Shown: one piece after another, positions 23,424 to 35,881 of the stretch | Position numbering within the stretch: position 1 is the first letter of the stretch | Layout of the letters: each line of letters opens with the position of its first letter | Assembly: GCF_000165425.1 (NCBI RefSeq) | Contig: NW_001799033.1 | Span: 128,611 to 192,610, forward strand | Source of the DNA: Paramecium tetraurelia | Taxonomy: Eukaryota; Ciliophora; Oligohymenophorea; Peniculida; Parameciidae | Direction: 5' to 3' | DNA: 64,000 nucleotides | Made by a program: the position numbers and the translations under genes | The notes under the pieces: model-generated | What the model was told of the DNA's origin: nothing | The model's database searches: none | The model's input: only the letters and a program-made list of their open reading frames with translations

Positions 23424-24223
23424 TCATATATTATTATTTAAATTTGATCTTGGTGGAGCCTGTGGTTATACCTTTTAAGGGGCGGGCTAATATTAGGGTT
23501 GATAGGCTGGGATCACTCTTGAAGAAATTATAGGTGAGGCATATTGTGGGGCATAAGTTACAGGCACAGCCTAGACTGGTTGCTGATAAACTTAAACAGG
23601 CTATTGCACAACTTAGACTGGTTGTTGAACAACTTAAACAGGTTATTAAGCAACCTATTAGTGAACAACTTATCTTTCAACTGGATAATATTCAACTCTT
23701 TCTTAGTATCTATCGACTGGTACGTATTCTATGAGATTACTTAATTATGAGTACCTGTATATTTCTCCTAGAACACTTAGGGTACGTATTCAGTCTGATA
23801 TTCCACAGCATAGTATTCGGTCACTTTTCTCTCTCTTGGAACATATTACACTACTTCTTATTCTTCGTACTCAGTTATGGCCTTTTAGTAAGGAATGTAT
23901 TCGATTCTTGACTCTCCCTTGATGTTTGGCTAAGTCTCATTTTAGATTAATACATGAACCGATTATTGGACAGGTTAGGCGATGACTGGTTAAGCCACGT
24001 ATGATTGAGCCAATAATGGTTGTGGAGCGACAACCTGTTGAACGACAGGCTAGACAGGACTGGCAACACTGTAAGCCAAAGGAGCATTGATGGGCTGATA
24101 TTAGACAGGGGCCAGCGTGGAATAGGGTTGGTAGGTTTAAGGTTATCCAAAGAGGGCTGGTTGTTATTAGAATTATGGAGGTGCTTGAATTGGTTTATTG
24201 GATGGAACTGGAGGAGGAGCCAT
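23424..24223 (-). CDS. Alveolin/epiplasm-like cortical protein (257 aa)
   Basis: ATG 24223 (MAPPPVPSNKPIQAPPQ) and one 26-nt intron give 257 aa. The flanks are Pro/Gln/Val-rich (QPVQVVQQPVQVYQQPVQ). The core of about 70 residues (IEYIPYQKAITEYEEQE, YVPRERKVTEYYAVEY, EYVPQVFQEKY, EYVPVDRYQERVEYYPVERQ) is made of short charged EYVPxxR/K units, the hallmark of alveolins. Alveolins are filament proteins of the membrane skeleton under alveolar sacs in ciliates, apicomplexans and dinoflagellates. No TM or signal peptide is seen. The gene is divergent from the Sec16-like gene. Confidence 0.8.
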
Positions 24224-24342
24224 TTAAATGTTTGAACTGTTAAAAGAAAATAAAATTTATTGTTCTTATTTTTTATGTGTTAAACTTATATACAACAACA
24301 AATCTGGGTGGTTTTGAAATTTTATATATTTAATTTTTATAT

Positions 24343-26596
24343 ATGAAAAGAAGATAAATACAAGTTGGAAGCCCATTTGATGAAGCATAAAGTATATTGG
24401 GAGATCCATTATGGTTAGTTAATTACGCAATTTAAGTACCAAACCAACCTTTCCAGGAGCCAATTTAGTCTAATACTTAAATGAATGTACCAACCATTCC
24501 AAAGGTCAAGGAATTAGCCCCAATCCAAGAAATCGACTTTCGAGAAGCTCTGCTTCAAGTAATAATCTTCTTTCTTCAACAAGGAAATTGATAGCATATA
24601 AAAAAGTGAATAATAGGGTGCCCCTGTGGTTTAATAATAAGTCTTTCTGACATAAGAGAGGACTGCTCCACAACAGAGCTAACCTGTTACTTAGCAGACT
24701 CAATCTAATTAGCAATAGAGCAGAGCACAACAATTGATTTAATAGTCATAATAACTGATACAAAGAAGGAGACAGCCCAAATAGTAGGATCAGCATTAGA
24801 AGTAAAAAACTTAAATATCCAAGCGATGTTAATTAGCATTAGCAATAATCCAATCCAACTTAATAAGCTAATTCTTTTCAATCAACCAAAATCGAAGAGA
24901 ATATTCAATAACCTGTAATTTAAACAAATCAAAAATAAGACTCACAGAAATTAAAGGAATAGTAATATGAATCATAATAATACCAATAGTATGAATAACC
25001 ACAATAACAATAAAATCAAGATAATCATCCACAATTTTAAGTTGAAGTACCTAATGACTAATTACAAAAATTAATTGATCCTCCCATAACTAAAGCAAAT
25101 GCAAATTAAAATGAATAATTGAAGTAAAATTAAGTCTAAAGAACACGTCAGTAAGTCCCACCTCCAATAAAAAAAGAAATTTAGTAATAACATTAAGTTG
25201 CTCAAAATGAAGTTAGACAACAAATACCTCAATAAAATCAATAGTTGTTGTTAAATAATCAGAATCACTAAAATCAATCATCAGTCATCACTGCTTAAAC
25301 ATTTTATCATGGGCTAGTAAGCTATGATATATGTAATTATGAATCATAATTAAATTAGAATCAAATAAACTCAATAAACTTAGATACACCTCTCTTGTGT
25401 CTTAATATCCTGGTCCATTCTTTAAGAACAGAAGCCCAGATAATTTAAGATCGTTGCGTTACTTTTGGTCCTCCTTCACTACAAATAATGCCTTGTTGTA
25501 ATTAGCCATTGATCACCTTGAAAAGCCACTCGAAAAGAATAGTGCTTTGTACATAATAGAGTCTAAATTGCTTAATGATTAAAGTGGCCAAGCATTTGTT
25601 GAAGTACACATATATGTGAGATTATCTTAGGCCTACGAAAGAATATACAATCAAAATGATTGGGAAACTAAATTGTTGGTGAGCATCTTGGAAGGAGAAT
25701 TCATAAATACTAAGTAATAATAGAGTTTAATTGAATACATAAAAAAGAGGTCTTATCATGATGATTAAGAGGCCTGGCTAATTCGATTGGCAGTTTTGCT
25801 TAAGATGATCCCAATTGACCAAGAATACTATTCAGAATTACTCATCTAATTATAGCATCTATATTCAAGCGAATAAATCTAGGCTCGATTATTGTGGCTA
25901 TTATTAAAGATGGAGATTTAGAATACCTAATTGGATGTATTTTTGTTGAGCTTTTTTACAAAATTTAATTACAGTCTATGTCATTCTGAAATTCAATTGT
26001 TGATTGGAGATTCTCACATGTGTATCCATAATTAATAGAACGCTGAATTATACTATAAGTTGAGTTTGCTATTTGTGGAATCCGAGAATTACGATAAGGC
26101 ATTGGAGTGTGTCAAATTCTCAATTGATCTGGGATATCATTCCAAAGCCAGAGATTTGAGAGAAAGAATATTGTAAGTGATAGAATTGAAGGAAAAAAAT
26201 AAATCAAATAACAACAATAGTGGTCTTTTTGGGTATTTCGGTTAGGCGGTCAATGCTGTCAAAAATATATAGAAATAACAACCTTAATAACAACAAGCCA
26301 CCTATTAGCCATAGCCATAAAACTTTTATTATGACAAATAATTAAAAGCTTATGTGATTAATGGCGTTCCGTAAATAGCTCCTCCTGAAGAGGAATAAAA
26401 GAAGGAAGTAGTTGTGGCAGCTCCTCCTCCTCCTAGAAGAAAGATTGATCCACCAAAACCTGTTGTCTATGAAGAATAAATAACTTAATAAACATAAGAA
26501 GCAACAGAAGACCCTTTTGCATCTTAATCATAAGCTCATTAATCAGAACACAATAAGAAAAAGAATAATTTATTGAGGAATAGATATGTATAATGA
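24343..26596 (+). CDS. Sec16-like Gln/Pro-rich ER-exit-site scaffold (724 aa)
   Basis: ATG 24343 with three introns (25, 28 and 26 nt) gives 725 codons. The first 300 residues are Gln-rich and disordered. The middle has SQYPGPFFKNRSPDNLRSL, resembling the PGPL segment of the Sec16 central domain. An all-helical region follows (ALYIIESKLLND, AWLIRLAVLLKMIPIDQEYY, AELYYKLSLLFVESENYDKA) in the place of the ACE1/alpha-solenoid. The C-terminus has SGLFGYFGQAVNAV, YYDKQLKAYVINGVPQ and APPEEEQKKEVV plus polyproline, very like the Sec16 C-terminal DxxLxxWV..G element. Sec16 organises COPII budding sites. The assignment rests on domain order and short motifs, so it is tentative. A competing frame at 24700-24900 was rejected. 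Confidence 0.55.
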
Positions 26597-26604
26597 GTAT
26601 AATA

Positions 26605-28201
26605 TCATAATGCTGACAATTCTTAACCAGGACCATCTTCCTTATCTATTTAAGATTGTTTGGTCAAGAAATTCTTGTTCTCTTCTAACTTTTCAGTTCT
26701 ATTTTTGCATTTCCTATAACAAACGAATCCGACTATCAATAACCATACCATAATAAAGATTATGATGAATGCAATTACAAATAGAATAAGGTTAGCCTTT
26801 GAAAGTAATGATACGTCATCTATTACTATTTTGAATACTTGATCTACTTTAGTTGCTTCAAAAGGATTTGTTGAATTCTAAAAGTAACTTGAAACTAAAT
26901 AGTATTGTTAGAACATTTCCTAGGATTCACACTCTATATGGGCAGGTATAATCGATAGATTGAGTAATCTAATTTGTTTTTTTGATAGGCCAACGACAGA
27001 GTTATTCCAAGATTTGAGTTACAACATTTAAGGGAATTCGAAATAATTATTGCTTGTAAACTTGATAAAATTAGAATAAATAGAATGCTGAATGATTTTA
27101 TGGACTTCATAACCAATCAGTACAGCAAAATGCTCATATACTTTAACATCGTAGAATTGCATATCATCAAGGTAATAATGATTAATGTAAAAGGAATTGT
27201 CTGTAAAGTTTAAGAAGGCTTCAACTGCATAATCTTATCTGGTTATCGATTCAGCTATAATAAAGAAGGTATTATTGTAATGCCCAAAATCACTTCCCTT
27301 TAATATTGGCACTCTGAATTTAACCTTAAATTGATAATCACAAATATATAGTCCGTGATTATGATCCAAGATAAATAGATCTAAAATAATAATATGAGTA
27401 GAATACTTTCATCATCACCACTGATATCCACTGCATCCAGATGTGAATTATCTATTCTTAATTGTACATTCTCGTGTTTCAGCACCCCATCCTTGAAAAC
27501 ATAAATGTCGATTCCCTCATTTCCGCAAGCCACATAAATCCTATCATTCTTAATAAAAGCATCGTAGATCATCGATCTTTTCTTGAAGGGTTCCTCGTTT
27601 ATAAAAAATACTGTTGAATCCAAGGGACTAAATAATCAGATTTACTGCCTTACATCCAATCTGGTATGCTGACACCTCCACCTTCTGAGATGATGTAGAT
27701 CCTTTTATTGATAGGATTCTATATGAAAATGGGATGACTAGTGGAGGTCTATTAAATTTTTATTTTTTTTTATTAAATGGTCTTAATGAATTGATTCTCC
27801 GATAAATTTATTTCTTATAGAGTGAAGTCATTTCTGATAATCAAAGCTCTATTTTGTAAGATAATCAGATCAGTATAAAATATTTTTTCATCTGCTGGTA
27901 ATCCCATTCTTAGTTTTTGTTAGACAGGGAAGGACTTCTATATAGCTCGGCATCCAGCTGTTCCATTTAGTTTGTTCTCTTCTTAAACCAATGTATCGTA
28001 ATCATTATCTGTGTAGGAATAAACTCTATGGTCGGAATCACTTCTTTTCCATAAAAGGATTTAAAAGCAATTTGGGTCTTCATATAGTGTTTTGACTTAG
28101 TTCATGATTGCATAGTGGGTTGTGGAATTCAATTTTTTTGTAATTACTTGTGCTTCCTATTTGGATGCCCATACAGATTAAAGTAATAATAAAATAAACA
28201 T
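26605..28201 (-). CDS. Type I membrane protein with propeller-like ectodomain (514 aa)
   Basis: ATG 28201 starts a signal peptide (MFILLLLQSVWASKQEA). Two 26-nt introns give 515 codons. The ectodomain shows repeated beta-strand blades (IYIISEGGGVSIPDW, RIYVACGNEGIDIYVFKDG, LFILDHNHGLYICDYQFK), suggesting a beta-propeller. A single TM lies near the C-terminus (ANLILFVIAFIIIFIMVWLLIV), followed by a polar tail of about 45 residues. No family is recognised; a secretory-pathway or surface receptor role is inference. Its stop is 8 nt from that of the convergent Sec16-like gene. Its ATG is only 11 nt from that of the divergent coiled-coil gene at 28213. Confidence 0.75.
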
Positions 28202-28212
28202 AATATTAATAA

Positions 28213-29010
28213 ATGATAGAGTCCAAAAAGTCAGAACTAAAAAATGATTTGAAGGAAACCAATTAATAGATATACGAATTGATCGAATAAGCCAACTAGC
28301 AATTATAAACCTCATTTAACAAAAGAGAAGAGGAATTGTTGAAGTTATATAAATAGGAGATGCTTAATGTTTAAAGACAACTAGTTAAAATAAGAGATGA
28401 GGAGAGTTAGACTGAGATTGAGAAAAGAATTCAAAAGAATAGAGAGGAACTAGCAAAGGAGAGAGAGTTGTATCTTGAGAGGAGCATTAAGTTGAGTGAT
28501 AACATTAAAGAATTGGGTAAAATTGATCGTGATATTCGATAAAGTTTCAATGAATTGCAGAGTGAAATCAAATTCTTGGATGAATAGTTGATTTATGCTG
28601 ACAAACACAACATAATATTGCAAGAGGAATTGAACAGTTTGGGAGAGGAAGAGCAGCAAATTCAGACTTAAATTAGAAGATAACCGAAATCAATGTAGCA
28701 ATTATAATCAGTTCGTTTGATGCCATTGCCACAAATCAAGAGGAATTCATGTCATTTACAATAGGAGCAAGAATTGAATGCAAAATTAAAGTAGCAAATT
28801 AATTAAGTTGAGGAATTCTAAGAATCAGAATTGGAGCGATGTTTTGATGAGTCACTCTTAACTGTAACGGAGTAGAGTGAGGCATCTACCAATATTGATT
28901 TAACATGTTGTAATGATTTTTCTGAGTATTCTAAACGAAGAATTTTCGAAGACTTTTTAGAAAAACCATATGTAAAATAAAAAATCTATGAATTATTAAT
29001 AAATAAATGA
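28213..29010 (+). CDS. Coiled-coil protein (265 aa)
   Basis: An intron-free frame from ATG 28213 to TGA 29008-29010. Nearly all of residues 1-160 is charged heptad sequence (KREEELLKLYKQEMLNVQ, EIEKRIQKNREELAKERE). A basic linker and an acidic C-terminal part follow. No family is recognised. The stop overlaps the ATG of the next gene in an ATGA arrangement. The divergent upstream gene begins 11 nt away, so the true start might be the internal Met near 28350, although the upstream residues look coding. Confidence 0.7.
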
Positions 29011-30787
29011 ATAAGTATATTACGTATATCAACATTCCAGAGGTCCGTGGTAAAATACCAAAGTGTTAGATATGTGCAAAGGGCTTTTCAAAAGTGACAA
29101 CACGAGAACATATGTGCAAAAGGTAGAACAATTATTTGATTATTTCATTCCAGATGTTTGAGAGTTGTCTGTAGTACTTGTTCTCCATTCAAAATTACAT
29201 TCGAGTTGAATAAGGGTAGAAGACTATGTAAAACATGTAAAGATGTAAATTAACACCTTTTCTTTTAAGGAATAAGATTCAATCAAATCCTTTGTAGAAT
29301 ATTATCATATTGCTTATGGTGTTGATACCCTCTCAAAACAATGGCTTGGAAGTGCATTTAATTCTTAAGATTACAAGACTGCGAGAGAATCCACTAAACT
29401 TAAAATGGATTAGATTGAGTTTGCTGGTTTAGATAACATTAACTATTCCTTGAAGGATTTCTATGCATTAGCTGGAAAAGATAATGTGAAATTGTAGAAT
29501 GTTTGCATGACATTTTGTTCAAAGAATCCAGACATCAAATTGACTGCTGATATGATTTGTTTAGCTAATTTTTTGCTTTGTTTCTCATCTGAAGCTTCTG
29601 CCTTTTAGCTCCTAAATATCATATACAGATAAAAGCCACCTGAGGAGTTTTTAAAAAGCATAGTAACTTGTTGTGTAAAAGGATTCAATATGTCTGAGAG
29701 TGATACCATATATTTGAGACAATTTTTGGAAGCCAGATTAAAAAGATATTTGCTTACATTTTCAATTAATATGTTCAATTTTGATACCACTCTGCTGTTG
29801 ATTTAATAACTGATACAAAAATATGATTATTTCATTCAAGGGTTATCAGCTATTTTTATGATTGCTAGTCCGAATCTGAAATCCTCGACTCATGAAGAGT
29901 TAGAGATTTACATTTTAAGAGAAATCAGAAGAAAAGAAGTAGAACTTAAACTCAAAACTATTTAATAACCAAAACCAAAATAGGATTCAGAGAATAAGGA
30001 TCGAACTCAATCTATCATGAGTTTGGCTTTTTCGACTTTCGAATAATAAGATACATCCCAGATAAATGATTTAAAAACCGAGATTTCAAATCTTAAATTA
30101 TAATTGTCATTGAAGGATAATGAAATTGAAAGTTATAAGTTTCAGTTATCTTAACTTTAAATACCAGATTAATAAAAAAAAGAAAAGTTTCTAAAGTAAA
30201 AATGCGATGAAATTGCAATTCTATTATCTAGAATTGACGAATTAACACTTGAGAATTAGGTCTACTAAAAAAAGGAACGTACTAATTCAGATTTCTCATT
30301 AATGTATTAACAATCATAGAAAATCATAGAGGAAAAACAGAAATAAATTAACAGATTGAAAGATAAAGTGAAAGAGAGTTCTTTAGAGAATAGGACTATG
30401 TCTTTATCCTTGGCTGGTGGAGTTTAAGGTATTCTGTCAGGAAAGGAGGTTTAAGAGTTGAAATAGGGTTTTGAAGAGGAGAAGCAATTTCTGACTGATT
30501 AAATAAAATAGTTGGAAAGTAGCAAGGCCCTCTTACAAAAGAGTTTGGATGCTCAAAAGAAACTGAATCAAAGAGTAATCGACTATATTGGGTCTATGAC
30601 TTTAAATAATAAGTTAATTGAATTGTAAATTAAGACTTCTGAAGAAAAAGAAACAATTTCATACAAAGATGAGGTCAATAACTTGATTGATATAAAAAAT
30701 TAGTAGAACCAGATGCTGTCTAGATTACAGAGTACTAATTTGCAATAAATTGAGGAACTCAAAGTTAAAATTAAGAATTTGAAATGA
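29007..30787 (+). CDS. FYVE-like zinc finger, TBC-like domain and coiled-coil protein (574 aa)
   Basis: ATG 29007 with introns of 31 and 25 nt gives exactly 575 codons. Residues 15-75 carry a four-pair Cys/His finger: CQICAKGF, REHMCKRCLRVVCSTCS and RRLCKTCKD, with an RxHxCxxC core close to FYVE. Residues 85-330 are helical (TADMICLANFLLCFSSEASA, PPEEFLKSIVTCCVKGF) and resemble a TBC Rab-GAP fold, but I do not see the paired IxxDxxR and YxQ fingers. Residues 340-574 form a long coiled coil. FYVE fingers bind PI3P on endosomes, so a Rab regulator on endosomes is plausible. The TBC call is tentative. Confidence 0.65.
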
Positions 30788-30826
30788 ATGAATTAATTGT
30801 TGATCATTAATTATAAAATATTTAAA

Positions 30827-33800
30827 ATGTAAAAGAGAGAATAAATCAATCAAATAGTCAATTCTTTAAAATATAAATTTTTCAAGTAATCCTCCTTCTA
30901 TTTAGAGTTATTTATCTTATCCTTAAGTAATGGTCGAACTATTAGTGGATCACAATAATTATATGCTTAACCTAGTATCTGCAATATACCTACTTAAACT
31001 TTGGTCTCAAGGTTTAGTATGTATGGAGAAACAAGGCCTATAGTGATATGATCAACCTCCTATTGAAGTAAGTCTCATATATGAAAAATAGGTATTTTAC
31101 AATAACAATATCTGTCAAGAATCTAGGAATCGGAACCTACCTCACCATCTTTTACTTTTGTTTGGGTTTGGTGTTATTTTCAATATTACTGATAATGCTT
31201 TTGGCTTTTGTGATTTAAAACAAGAAATTGCAGAGAGGACCCTTAATATTGCTACGCCTTTTGTTGAGAATTATTCTTACCTTTGGTTTCTGGCCAATAG
31301 TGAGGATGCAATTTGGCTTATTGGCTTGCGAATACAACAAGAAAGGCAAGCTGATTATGATGTTCGAGTAATCCTAAGAGTGCTGGACATCAGACTATTA
31401 TATTCATGCAATCGTAGCAATATTAGGATTAATAATCACATTGAGCTTTGGTGTATTGATGGCCTTCGTAACTTATGAATCAAGGAGAACTGACTAAGAT
31501 GCAAATGCAATGAGAAATGGAAGATCCTATTATTAGTTGTTGATCTACATATTCACTCAGATAATGACATACTAGTTATTGGCAACACCTGAATACACAA
31601 TATTGATCATAGCAGTCTTTTTGATTGGGAGTTCCATTGTATTTATAAATACCCATATCGACCAACCTTACTATGATACATTCATATAGAAAATGTGGTC
31701 GATCTTGGCAGGAGTAAATTTTTGGACAATCATTATGATGTTCTATTCATATCTTCTGGATGGCAAAACCTTTTAAAATACCATCTAAGCATGGCTGCTA
31801 GGGATTCCCCTAATTATTGGCATCATAATATTTAGATAGAGAGAACAATTTGATTTGATGAGGGCAAATTTAAGAAAGTTTCAAGATGGGGGATAGGTCA
31901 TAAAGTTATGCGAATATCTTTTGCTTCTCATTCACAACTCAAGTAAATCTCAGAGGTATTAACTGCTGATTGATAGTTATATTGAAGTCCATAAAGAAGT
32001 TTGCAATAGAAACGACTGTGTTGTCAAACTCAAGGAGGAAATGGCAAATAAATTTAAGGGCAATCCCAAATACACCAATCGAAAAAATATAGTCAATGAG
32101 TTGATCACTCAAATTTATTAGGAATCCATCAAGAATTTTCCAGAGGACATTCAATTAAGACTTAGTTATGTTTACTTTCTTTATGATAATAAAAAATCTT
32201 ATTCTTTAATCATGTCAGAATTAGTCCAAGCTATGGAATTCAAACCAACCTTTGATTATGAGTTTCATATTTACAGATACAAATTAATTATTGAGGAAGA
32301 ATCCCAACAAAAAGCAGAACAATTTGATATATCCAATTCAACTAAATAAACCAAATAATTGATTGAAGTTCTAGAATAAGCAGCATTGCAAATGATAGAA
32401 TTTTGGATCTCTATGTCTGATGATCATCCAGATATGAATAAGCTCATGAGTTTGGGATTCAAGATTTTGAAGTAAAAAGAAGAAATAGATTTATTTTGGT
32501 CTAAGTTGAAAAACAGCGATTCTTTAAAATTATTTAATTTGATGGCTAAATTTTACCTTTTGGTATTGGATGATTAAGAAGTTTCAGATCAACTACAGAA
32601 TCAACTTTGGGTCTTATAGAAAATTAAATAGTAAGAGGTAACTGAAATAGAAGAAGTATGCAATAAATCGATTCCAACGTTAGTGGTAACTGCATAATTT
32701 TAAAACTTCCATATCTAAACTGTTAATAAAGCTTTATGCAGTCTGCTCGGATATTCTAAAACGGATCTTATTGGGAGATCTGTCAATCAAGTAATTCCAG
32801 AGATGTAAATATTTATATATATATATATTTAATTAGATATGCGACTCAACATAATTCTTGTTTGGAACTATTTATTGAAAATTAAGCCAAATATTAATAA
32901 AATTTAGTTACTTAGATTGTCTACCTTTAAGCAAAAAGTAATTATATAATACCTCTGTATTCAAATGTAAAATTGATACAAACAAATAATAATCAATTGT
33001 ATTTCATTGCATAATATCAATAAACCTTCAGTCCAAAATAATAATGTATTTTACTCTTAGACATGGAAGGATACATAGAAAACATAACAAGTTCTTGCAT
33101 TATATTGTTGAGATTGGACATTATTAAAATACAGATGAGAAGAATCAACATTAAAGAACTATTTCCGGATTTTCATTTTAGAAAATAAGAATTTCTATAA
33201 AAAAGTGGAGCAAAACTACACCTTATTCCCCATGGCTTGAAATTCAGTACTAGAACTGTAGACACAGTAAGTATTTACGAATAGATTGATTTTCAATGTT
33301 ATTTGAATTACATTTAATTTCCATGTATCTAAGATGAATAACTTTATGGCATAGTAATGAGATTAGAAAAAATTATCAGTCATAATGCTTCAGAATCCAT
33401 TTTGAAATTAACCCCATAATAATAACCCAAAATAACTAGATTTCCTATTTTTTAATTCATTCCTCCATCAGTTTATTATTTGGACTATTTAAGTGTAACA
33501 GAGATTGAAGAGTCGATGGATCTTAAGTTGTCTTAAGACAATTAACCTAAATTATCTAAAATTGTGAATTATTTTTGCATGGTAAAAAGGATGTCATAAT
33601 CTTAAAAACAAAGCATTCATTATGATGATGGAATTAGAGTAAAACGATTATGGGATGGGTAGATTAGAGATTTAGAAGATTTTGATATTGAATAACAATA
33701 ATTAGAAGATGATGAAGAGGAATATTTAAATTCTCAATAATTAATTAAGGAAAAAGATAAAGAGATGCAGGAATTTCAACACTACTTTGAATTATTTTAA

Positions 33801-35671
33801 TCTAAAACCTCAATGTACAAACTATTAATTAATTCTAATGTTTCAAGAGGATTTTAAATATTAAACTATTTAGTGAACATATCACTATTTGTCCTTTACA
33901 TATCTGGTTTGTTAGTATTTATATTCAATTTGAACGACGACTTAAATGTGTCTAATATGATTTTTAATTTGAGTTTGAACAATAAACGACTATCAACTTG
34001 TTTGATGATCTAAACAATTTTATAAGATGTTAGACTACTAAATTATGGAAAAATTAATGGTGATTTTGATTACATTGAATAATAATTTAAAAGTAATTTA
34101 GATTAATTAAATTCAGAGATATAGGACTTAATTTAAATTCATACTTCATTAATGACATCTGAACCATTAATTAACTAAGAATACCTAGAATATTCTGATG
34201 CATATTTTTCACTAAATATAGAGCTTTAATCACTTGATGGCAGTAAGAAAAATTACACATACAAGGAAGCAATTGATTTGTTGATTGGCAAGGCTTTATA
34301 TTTAAATTCTGGAAATATTTCTAAATTTGATGACTCAGATGTTGATTTTTATTTTTACAACTACAACACGATAAATTCAATAACTAAAAATTATTAAATT
34401 CCTTTAAACTACCGATATTATTCAATCAAATCAGTTGCATAGAACTCGTTAGATAATAAATTGATTTTTTTGATTCTGCAAACCTTATTGCAATTAATCG
34501 CATATATCCTAATAGCTTTATATTTAATTTAATTCAATAGATTCTAGCATTAAATTTATTAGTTATTTTTTGAAGTAAATCAGATACAAATAAAATCTAT
34601 AATTTAGAAATGCGAGTCCTTCTTATCATTCTTAAATATTGGAGAAGATGAAAATGTATGAATAATATCACTATTAAATAGGATGAAGTCCAAGATGATA
34701 AACAAATGAAGTACACCTCTGACTAGGATGAAAACAAAATGATGAATAACAAATAAATTAAAAATTGGAAAAACAGCAATAAAAAGTTCAAAAACTTTAT
34801 GGGTGTTGTCTTCTTGATATTTGCAATCATCGAAGGATATTTCATTTATTAATATATCTCAGCTTAAGGAGTTGTAGAAGCTACTTTTAATTTGAGTCCC
34901 ATTCTGAATACAACATCTTTGTTAGAATCACAATATAGATTAGGAGACAATGCTATTAGAGAGTATTTAGTAAATCCAAATTAGAGTATATATTGTAATC
35001 CTAATCCTTTGAAATTCATCAATAATTATTTTGATAGGCTTTACGAGACTAATGCGGATGTGTAGACTAAATTTACTTAAAATTTGGATTTGTTTTAGCC
35101 TGATTACATTAATTTATTTCAAGAACTATTTGTTAAAAACCCCTGTCCTACAGTGGGTATATTACAAGATTTCATCACAGAGGATTATTGTAACACATTT
35201 TTTAATGGGGTTGTGTCTGAAGGGTTGTCAATTGGGCTAACCAAATACTTTGAGAGTCTAGAACTCTTCCTTTTACAATACTAATCATATTAACTTTAGG
35301 AAGGAAAGGATGAGATTAGGAATTTGGTGATATATTTATTAAATACTACCTTAAGTGTTGAAATCAGGACTATGGAGAAAGTAGTGATAAGATACACTTA
35401 AAGATATTTAATTGATCAATTGGAATAAAGCATTAAGGATTCATTTAGTGAATTATCATTAACAAGAATTCTGCTCTTTATTTGTTTTACGTGGTATATA
35501 TTATTTATTACTTTCTTCCTTTGGATTCCAGCAAATTAGGCTTTGATTAAGTAAATTTAAAAAAGCAGAACCTTGATTTTAAATATGCCTATGTCTACTT
35601 TGATGAAGTAATTAGTTATTAATTTTCCATTAGTTCTGCCTTAGTTAGAAGATATATAAGATAAGTACTGA
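30827..35671 (+). CDS. Giant multi-pass PAS-domain protein, tiny-macrocysts-B type (1588 aa)
   Basis: ATG 30827 and introns of 20, 32 and 26 nt give 1589 codons. An N-terminal block of TM helices (YLTIFYFCLGLVLFSILLI, HAIVAILGLIITLSFGVLM, YTILIIAVFLIGSSIVFI) is followed by a long helical region with the TPR-like stretch LRLSYVYFLYDNKKSYSLI. PAS-like domains come next (VNKALCSLLGYSKTDLIGRS; ILLLDMEGYIENITSSC). Two further TM regions complete the protein (ISLFVLYISGLLVFIF near residue 1000; LFICFTWYILFITFFLWI near the end). The order TM, TPR-like helices, PAS, TM is typical of the large ciliate PAS proteins annotated as tiny macrocysts protein B-like. Function in ciliates is unknown; sensing a ligand or light is inference. 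Confidence 0.8.
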
Positions 35672-35881
35672 AAAATTGATTAATGATTTTATGGCAAATA
35701 ATTAATTTAGAATACAAATAAAAATTTGAAAATCTAATAATCTTCAAAAAAGATAAGTCGATTTAGATTGGAAGTGTAATATATATATATATAAATATTC
35801 GAATAGTATATTAAATGAATAATGATTGATAAGGTGGATTGAGTGAGATATTTATTTGTTTAATAAAATAAAAAATAACTG

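Noticed and set aside
23460-23930. Plus-strand Tyr/Thr/Gly-rich frame with several TGA codons, suggesting TGA recoding
   Set aside because: The minus strand carries an uninterrupted alveolin-like gene (QPVQ and EYVP repeats); the plus-strand pattern is its shadow.
24680-24930. Alternative plus-strand frame reading like ELTCYLADSIQLAIEQ and AQIVGSALEVKNLNIQAM
   Set aside because: It needs an entry past a TGA and breaks the exact 725-codon splice solution; the Gln-rich frame uses TAA/TAG far more often than chance and connects to the Sec16-like part.
29007-30787. An operon or polycistron because of the ATGA overlap
   Set aside because: Ciliate nuclear genes are generally monocistronic, and no second case of such an overlap is present; kept only as a finding to test.
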